Assembly (NCBI GenBank): GCA_018806985.1
Contig: JADANN010000457.1
Span: forward strand, 3,257,001-3,321,000
Source: Angiostrongylus vasorum
Lineage: Eukaryota > Nematoda > Chromadorea > Rhabditida > Metastrongylidae
Direction: 5' to 3'
Length of the DNA: 64,000 nt
The position numbers and the translations under genes are program-made. The notes beneath the pieces were generated by a model that was given only the letters and a program-made list of their open reading frames with translations, was not told the origin of the DNA and did not search any database. Of the stretch, positions 59,201 through 64,000 are shown piece by piece; position 1 is the first letter of the stretch, and the number at the start of each line of letters is the position of its first letter.

Positions 59201-61517
59201 AACTGGTGTAGCAGACGTGATGATGAAGAGGTACTCCTTCAACGTGTAAATATGATCGCAACTTACCCATGCAACCGAATAGCCCGATTTTTATTGAAGC
59301 ACTGAAGTCAAAAAGTCGGCTTAAAAATGTTGGCGGAATAGTTGCTGATATACTGGTAGGTTAATGATATTGTCAGTGTGATAAATTGCGAATAACCGTT
59401 TCGATAAAGTGACCGACTTGCTACGTGTAGAGCATTGAGAATCTACAGGGCAGGCGCAGTGCCTAACATATTCAACTTGAATGGCTTCCCAAATGGTCTT
59501 CTGTCATGCTCTTTTCTTAATTATCACCGAATTCTTCGGATATATTCCAATACTTCGAGCTAATCGGTCCATGGAAAGCTACAAGAAGGTAGTCGGGATT
59601 CGGGCGACTTTCATCTGAATGCTCTAAAAACTCAGTGTGTTCTTCTCAGGCAGACACGAGGTTGTCAATAACAAGATTCATTCATTCTTGGCTGAATTTT
59701 TCGGCTGGTCCACCTTCTTCAGAGGTTAGAAAGGTCAAATTGGCACATGTTCTACGCAGTGAAATACTTTTTGTAAAAATTGGCAGAAAAAAGGTCTGAA
59801 AGCTGCTTTGAATTTCTCTCAACTATCACAAATTTTTTTAAATTTTTATTTTATGCGGTCCGTTCTCACATCTATTGTGTGGATCCAGACACTTCTCACA
59901 TTCGATTCGTTTCCTCGCATCCATCATCCACAAAGGGCTTCCAAGTTTTTTATGCTTGAGGATTTTTATTTCATATTGAATGTTGTAGAATGCTGATCGA
60001 GTCGATTCTCCCTGGAGTCCTGAGATAGCAGGGCTGCAGTGTTCCCAGTTGGACTGCAGGGAGTGATTTTTCCTTGACGAGTCCCTCTACCAAGTTCCCG
60101 AGCCTGGAAGCATCACAGGCTTGGTGGGCCTGGAGCGGGATCGAACCAGCACCGTGCTAGCGACGACCGTCATCACTACCGTTCTGCTATCCGCCCAGCT
60201 ATACAAATGGAACTTATCGCATATAGACATATAATATCGACAGATAGCTGTGTCTTGATGCTCAGCAAGTCTAATAAATACACGTGATTCCTGGTAACCG
60301 ATTGAAGTAAGCGTGAAGCAGTTGAAACCGCACCTGTTGTTATTTCTTTCATTATGATAATATAGTCCTAGTGTAGTGCAGTGCTTAGAGGAGCTGTACA
60401 ATACACGTGATTGCCGGTTAGATCTCGTCCCTAGAGCTCATCGAGAATTCTATCCCTCCTAGGTTGGCAAAAATGATGTCAGGCTTGTCTGGAAGGATAG
60501 CAACACTGGCTTAATGCATCGTTATGCCACCGTACAGGCTAGATGCGCGACTCTAAGCATGCTTGATAAAGTCGAATGTGTGCTGTATCCAATAAGAATT
60601 CGTCAACGTCGAATGCTTTATCCTCTGTTTTATCGTTAATCCTTCGTCCGTGAACTAAAAAAGAAGTAAGTCGTTCAACTTAGCCTGTCGTTGTTGTACC
60701 GGATATTGTCATGCCATAAACCGATAACATGCAGAAGCTCGTGAACGATCAGAGTTACTGCACAGTTGAATGGCCAGAAACCTCCGCAGAGTACACCACT
60801 GAATGTGAGAGATTCCTATTCTGTCAATTTAGCGCCTTTAGCGCCTGCAACGTTATGTTTTGTCTTTATCTTGTTTCGACCACTTTTGTGCTCGATGAAC
60901 GGGAACTGGCCAACGTATGCTCTTATCCGTTTAATCCCTTATCTGATCAAAGGCTTCCTGAGCTCACAATTGAATAGTTAGCGCGTTCTAGCCATACACA
61001 GCTCATGTGGTGTAACCGTGGTTTTAAGGACAAATTGCTAGCACACGGTCAAGCTTTGTCATTGCAATCATTACGAACGTAGCAAGAACTTTAGAAAATG
61101 ATCGCTCAGCGATTTTCATATAGAATTCGATCTATCAGATTCATAGCTAGATTGACAGAGATGAGGCGTTTAAATTTTACTACAAAAAGTAATTTCTTGT
61201 TGATCTGCCCAAGTTCATAAAGATTATTTCGAAAAATTTCTTATCGATATCCACCCTCGAGACTGAAAGCAAGCTTTTCTTTGCGTACTCTCTGCGTCAT
61301 GTAATAAATGTGATTTTTCTTTATAGCATTTAATAAGGCCGACCCTCACCACAAGTTCTGGTCAAGTGCCACTGTATTATTTCCACATTGGAGAAGTCAG
61401 AAAATTTTTTTAAAGCTTCGTAGGATTTCTGTAGCAGTGATGGTGAATTGGTGAAACTGTGACATCTAAGCATCTTGTGTAAATCTTCTAATCCGAGCAC
61501 ATCATTTTGTACCAACG
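56270..61517 (-). CDS. multi-exon gene with a transmembrane segment, unidentified
   Basis: Minus-strand exons in order: 61517-61350, 59301-59267, 59236-59149, 59070-58898, 58830-58775, 58627-58556, 57987-57762, 57594-57121, 56759-about 56556 (or 56609), 56518-56270 (TAA). Phases agree at all joins except 61350/59301 (missing exon) and the last, where the donor is uncertain. Segments: GLEDLHKMLRCHSFTNSPSL; SIKIGLFGCMG; HHHVCYTSCFQAAFLQ; STYIVGTGLLCILLITASFC (membrane helix) then basic EKRKR; EVSEHFNLSTRLKTFLC; HYCRHKRLVVAGISKELLDE; RTSLIHEVLVRVNLQKDTF. The Cys-rich part before the helix would be extracellular. Two one-base run expansions (57367-57372, 57505-57508) break the largest exon. No family is recognised; the true start lies right of 61517. 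Confidence 0.55.
57121..57594 (-). CDS. unidentified membrane-protein gene, largest exon
   Basis: Acceptor CTCCCAG, donor GTGAAG. Three frames supply PHYCRHKRLVVAGISKELLD, then VAGRHFATHPYTIQNVVAAK, then RGPLDAIIRVSSSTSGDGII and EELLTFFQLSTECVVFQLL. One base fewer in the T4 run 57505-57508 and in the C6 run 57367-57372 would give one uninterrupted frame that fits the phase of both neighbours. Confidence 0.5.
57762..57987 (-). CDS. unidentified membrane-protein gene, internal exon
   Basis: Reads FPFIIYYCFWINLIFEVSEH, FNLSTRLKTFLCNLHEQHIL and INFLHPQSQMFKDYV, ending before donor GTGAAA. The first 15 residues are hydrophobic. The acceptor (TTTTTCAAAG) is weak; the frame is open further upstream. 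Confidence 0.5.
58235..58445 (-). repeat. SINE-A copy 12, decayed
   Basis: Complement keeps CACCAAGCCTTCCAC, CATACTTTTTCGTGAGGATA and a head GGCGCATGTGGTGCAGTTGT. The tail is lost. In an intron of the minus-strand gene. Confidence 0.7.
58898..59301 (-). CDS. unidentified membrane-protein gene, Cys-rich and transmembrane exons
   Basis: 59301-59267, 59236-59149 and 59070-58898 join in phase (G|GA and TT|A). They read SIKIGLFGCMG, VPLHHHVCYTSCFQAAFLQD, NNTSPMQDYTSIHQYQE, then the helix YIVGTGLLCILLITASFC and a basic stop-transfer VKVEKRKRIENF. NNTS is an N-glycosylation site on the predicted outer side. Confidence 0.62.
59990..60205 (-). repeat. SINE-C copy 4
   Basis: Complement has head GGCGGATAGCAGAACGGTAG and B box GCTGGTTCGATCCCGCTCC followed by AGGCCCACCAAGCCTG; a very clear tRNA-like head. 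The body ends near GACTCGATCAGCATTC. Confidence 0.8.
60366..60638 (+). repeat. SINE-A copy 13
   Basis: Head CTAGTGTAGTGCAGTGCTTA, body CAGGCTTGTCTGGAAGGATA, tail AATTCGTCAACGTCGAATGC with TTTATCC-like repeats. It lies 160 bp from SINE-C copy 4, inverted relative to it. Confidence 0.82.
60640..61345. other. intronic, no supported feature
   Basis: Intron of the minus-strand gene. The plus frame 60729-60977 (six Cys) lacks splice support. Confidence 0.35.
61350..61517 (-). CDS. unidentified membrane-protein gene, most 5' supported exon
   Basis: Acceptor AAAAAAATAG, donor GTGAGG. 55 codons: LVQNDVLGLEDLHKMLRCHS, LLQKSYEALKKFSDF and IIQWHLTRTC. The link to 59301 needs another exon, so it could belong to a separate gene on the same strand. 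Confidence 0.5.
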
Positions 61518-61519
61518 CT

Positions 61520-62385
61520 ATTTTTTTGCAAGTTCCTTGTCAGGTAGACACAGCGCAGTAGCAAAAAGTGTATCGCAGTGGCACTAGCAAGGACTCCACC
61601 TAGGGCGCTCCTGCATACCTCCGAATTTAACTTTTGATACTAGGATTATTTCGTCTTAACACGACACTTTCTGATGCGTTCAAGTTCTTCCTTACGTCCA
61701 TTTGATCAGTACTCTTGTTGTTCACAACGTTTCGCTCCATTTAAAGTCAATATTTATTGCGGATTTCTTAACATGGTAAAATGAGATAAAAAATTGCATG
61801 CCATTTTTGCTGTCGCGTATAGTAGATGAACTGTGCTATGTGGTATTATAGATAGGAGGTGAATGCGAGCCAACAGTAACCACGTGCTATCCCTGAGGTA
61901 CAAATAGTTTTCAAACATCGATTGCTTGTATCTTTTGTATAAGTGTAGTTTTATCCATGCATAGGTTCTTTTGCGCGCTTACTTATAAAGGAGTTATAAT
62001 CTGCAGATGGATCGAGGAAAAGTTGATTCGTCATAGGGGCAGGTGGGACCACTCAGGTGTAACACTCCGATCCAAATGAGATTTTATACCAAAACAGGGT
62101 CTTCTAACCTGACGAGTTCGACGTCCCTATTAAGAATCCTAACTATGAGTAAAGAAATGTCAGGAACGATTTTAGCTCTGGTAGGAATCTAAACGCAAAA
62201 CTCACTTCTTACGGCCCGCGCTTGTCAGGGATGCATCTGATGACGACTTCGGAGGACTCTGATACGGCTGTCTCAGAATTATAACGAAAGAAGGTCGTGG
62301 AAGACCAACAAATTTGCGGTCAGATGGAAATTTTTGCTGCAACCCCTTTTTATATAACACTTCGTTGAGAGAGGTTATCCAGCAT
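61520..62385. other. no supported feature
   Basis: AT-rich, no recognised gene or repeat. Confidence 0.35.
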
Positions 62386-62386
62386 G

Positions 62387-62450
<64 letters not shown>
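62387..62450. repeat. (TA)n microsatellite at RTE 3' end
   Basis: About 30 TA units directly following the RTE 3' end on the minus strand, as RTE elements commonly end in short tandem repeats. Confidence 0.95.
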
Positions 62451-62451
<1 letters not shown>

Positions 62452-62950
62452 TACTTGGATACTTTGACGGTCCGTCTTCACGAGCTGTGCGGATCCCAGC
62501 ACATATGCCATTCGTTCCTTTCTCTCGCATTCGTAGTCCATGGTGGTGGTCTTGTTCGAGCATGGTATCACTTGCGAGTCTTGTACCGTGATCTGTAAAC
62601 AACTGCAGCTGCGGGTACAGCTGATCTACTTTGTTTACGAACACGTCCGCCCAACGTGTAGGTGGTCGTCCTGGGGGACGTTTGCATTCTCTTGGAGTCC
62701 ACTCTATTGTTCTTTTCGTCCATCTGTCGTCCGTTCTTCTCACTATGTGACTGGCCCATCTACGTTTCGCTCTCGATGTATATTCTCCTGGATCTCGAAG
62801 ATGTGACAGATTTTGAAGTTCAGAGCTTCGCATTCCGGCTAGATATTGAGAGTGCCGGTTATATTTCAGAAGACATCGCTCAAGCGCTCTGTGAGTAGTG
62901 CGAAGCATTCTTAACGTAGTTAAAGTATCAATCCCATATCTCCGCAGCAT
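62450..62950 (-). CDS. RTE C-terminal region reading into microsatellite
   Basis: Open frame LRRYGIDTLTTLRMLRTTHR through GRPPTRWADVFVNKVDQLYP and EDGPSKYPSK, with no stop before the TA array, so the frame runs on as alternating Ile-Tyr. It is separated from the RT frame by shifts near 62930-63160. Confidence 0.8.
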
Positions 62951-63355
62951 AACAGAGCGCTGGAAGGACCGTAGAATCGAACAGATGAGCGCGGATTTTC
63001 GGGACCTTCAGTTGGTCGGTGGCTTCTTTGAGAGGCCCGAATGCGGCCCAAGCTGCTCTCCTTCTTCTATCTATTCCCTCCTTCATGTTGTTTTCCATGT
63101 TCATTGATCGACCAAGGTATACGTACGAGGTGGTCTCTGCAATGAGAGAGGCATCCAATTCAATTTTTTCCGCCTTCGCACCATGGGTTTTTCATGAACT
63201 GGGTCTTCTTTCGATTTATGCGCAGTCCGATCTTTTTATCGCTTCGTTCAGCTCGTTGATCATCATTTCTGCTTCGCTGCACTTCTTGAGAAGATGAAAA
63301 TATCATCGGCGAAACAAAGCTTTGATAGGAGTGTTCCATCAATACGTATGCCTTT

Positions 63356-63910
63356 TCATCCCAATCGAGTGAATTCATAATCCACTGAAGTGCGGCACTG
63401 AACAGCTTTGGCGATATTGTGTCGCCCTGTCGAACCCCTTTTTCCTATGGGTATGGTAAGAGGTCGATGGAAAAGCTGTATTTTCATAGTGCAGTTCCGA
63501 TAACAGTCGCACAGAGTTCTTAAATAGGACGGGTCCATTCCTTGGTCGACGAGCACTGATAGGATTGCACTCGTTACGACACTGTCAAACGCTTTTTCAT
63601 AGTCGACAAAGGTTAGGACTAGAGGCAAGTGGTATTCCCGACAAACTTCAATGACCCTGGACACGGTTTGGATGTGGTCCATACAGCAGAATTCTTTCCG
63701 AAATCCTGCTTGCTCGACTGGTTGCGCCTCGTCCAATGTCCTTGATATGCGCAAGAGGATGATCTTCGTGAAGAGCTTGTAGAGGACACTCAACAAGCAT
63801 ATGGGACGATAGTTACGAAGATCCCTTCGGTCTCCTTTCTTGGGCAGGATGACCGTACGCGACGCCCTCCACTGGTCTGGGATTTTTTCCTTTTGAAGGT
63901 AGGCTGTCAT
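63356..63910 (-). CDS. RTE reverse transcriptase, fingers/palm (open portion)
   Basis: 184 codons with RT motifs through domain A (FVDYEKAFDSV) up to IPIGK, where the expected GVRQGD is thrown out of frame by an extra base in the T5 run 63439-63443. Downstream, WIMNSLDWDEK is read one frame over. Confidence 0.88.
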   Translation of the reverse strand: MTAYLQKEKIPDQWRASRTVILPKKGDRRDLRNYRPICLLSVLYKLFTKIILLRISRTLDEAQPVEQAGFRKEFCCMDHIQTVSRVIEVCREYHLPLVLTFVDYEKAFDSVVTSAILSVLVDQGMDPSYLRTLCDCYRNCTMKIQLFHRPLTIPIGKRGSTGRHNIAKAVQCRTSVDYEFTRLG

Positions 63911-64000
63911 ATGATTTGCGAGAAGTACATGTAAATTGTGGCGTCCAGCTCTAAGGAAATCGGCGGTGACATTGTCTGGTCCTGGAGCTGTGCCTGTTTT

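Larger units (their letters stand above)
62449..64000 (-). mobile_element. second RTE-clade retrotransposon, 3' part (continues past window)
   Basis: Minus strand: reverse transcriptase KGDRRDLRNYRPICLLSVLY (63840), EQAGFRKEFCCMDHIQTVSR, LTFVDYEKAFDSVVTSAIL, CFADDIF with catalytic FADD intact (63300). The C-terminal region follows: GLRINRKKTQFMKN, AHLFDSTVLPALCYAAE, SRAKRRWASHIVRR, GRPPTRWADVF. Sequence differs clearly from the RTE at 26660, so it is a different family. Frame breaks at 63439-63443, 63350 and 63280 are one-base changes mostly in runs. The endonuclease lies beyond base 64000. Confidence 0.93.

Noticed and set aside
62314..62598. Plus-strand frame of 94 codons across the TA array
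   Set aside because: Antisense of the RTE with a poly Ile-Tyr core.

Overview
The window looks like nuclear DNA of a strongylid, hookworm-like nematode. It has short GT-AG introns, a tailless-class nuclear receptor with the nematode-type P-box CDGCA, first exons preceded by bare acceptors as in spliced-leader trans-splicing, and RTE retrotransposons of the kind that fill hookworm genomes. The genus is inference. There are no bacterial-style genes. Most long open frames are antisense shadows, repeats or dinucleotide arrays.

Layout. 1-251 (+): last two coding exons of UDP-N-acetylhexosamine pyrophosphorylase (UAP1). 3556-8747 (+): ten-exon nuclear receptor orthologous to tailless/nhr-67, with DNA-binding and ligand-binding domains. 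Two one-base expansions of mononucleotide runs break its DNA-binding-domain frame. 9586-13994: scattered possible exons of an unidentified gene. 16796-43894 (+): a large gene rebuilt from splice sites and reading phase, with at least seventeen exons and a C-terminus resembling a C2 domain, unidentified. 46179-46647 (+): two-exon gene for a 47-residue protein. 56270-61517 (-): multi-exon gene with a transmembrane segment, unidentified, also carrying one-base homopolymer expansions. The host exons rest on splice signals and phase continuity, because most are too short to stand out as ORFs.

Repeats fill the introns and intergenic space. There is a nearly full-length RTE (26660-30060, -), other RTE pieces, and a second RTE running off the right edge (62449-64000, -). 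A tRNA-derived SINE (SINE-A) has about fifteen copies. Two further tRNA-like families (SINE-B, SINE-C) and a ~390-bp family (D) are present; C and D share their 3' tail with the second RTE. Penelope-like element (PLE) 3' ends carry GIY-YIG endonuclease coding sequence.

The most interesting non-coding signal is a set of minimal hammerhead-ribozyme motifs tied to the PLE pieces and to short inverted-arm elements. One, at 50744-50779, keeps every core base. Minimal hammerheads in PLE flanking repeats are established; this local set has intact, decayed, direct and inverted copies.
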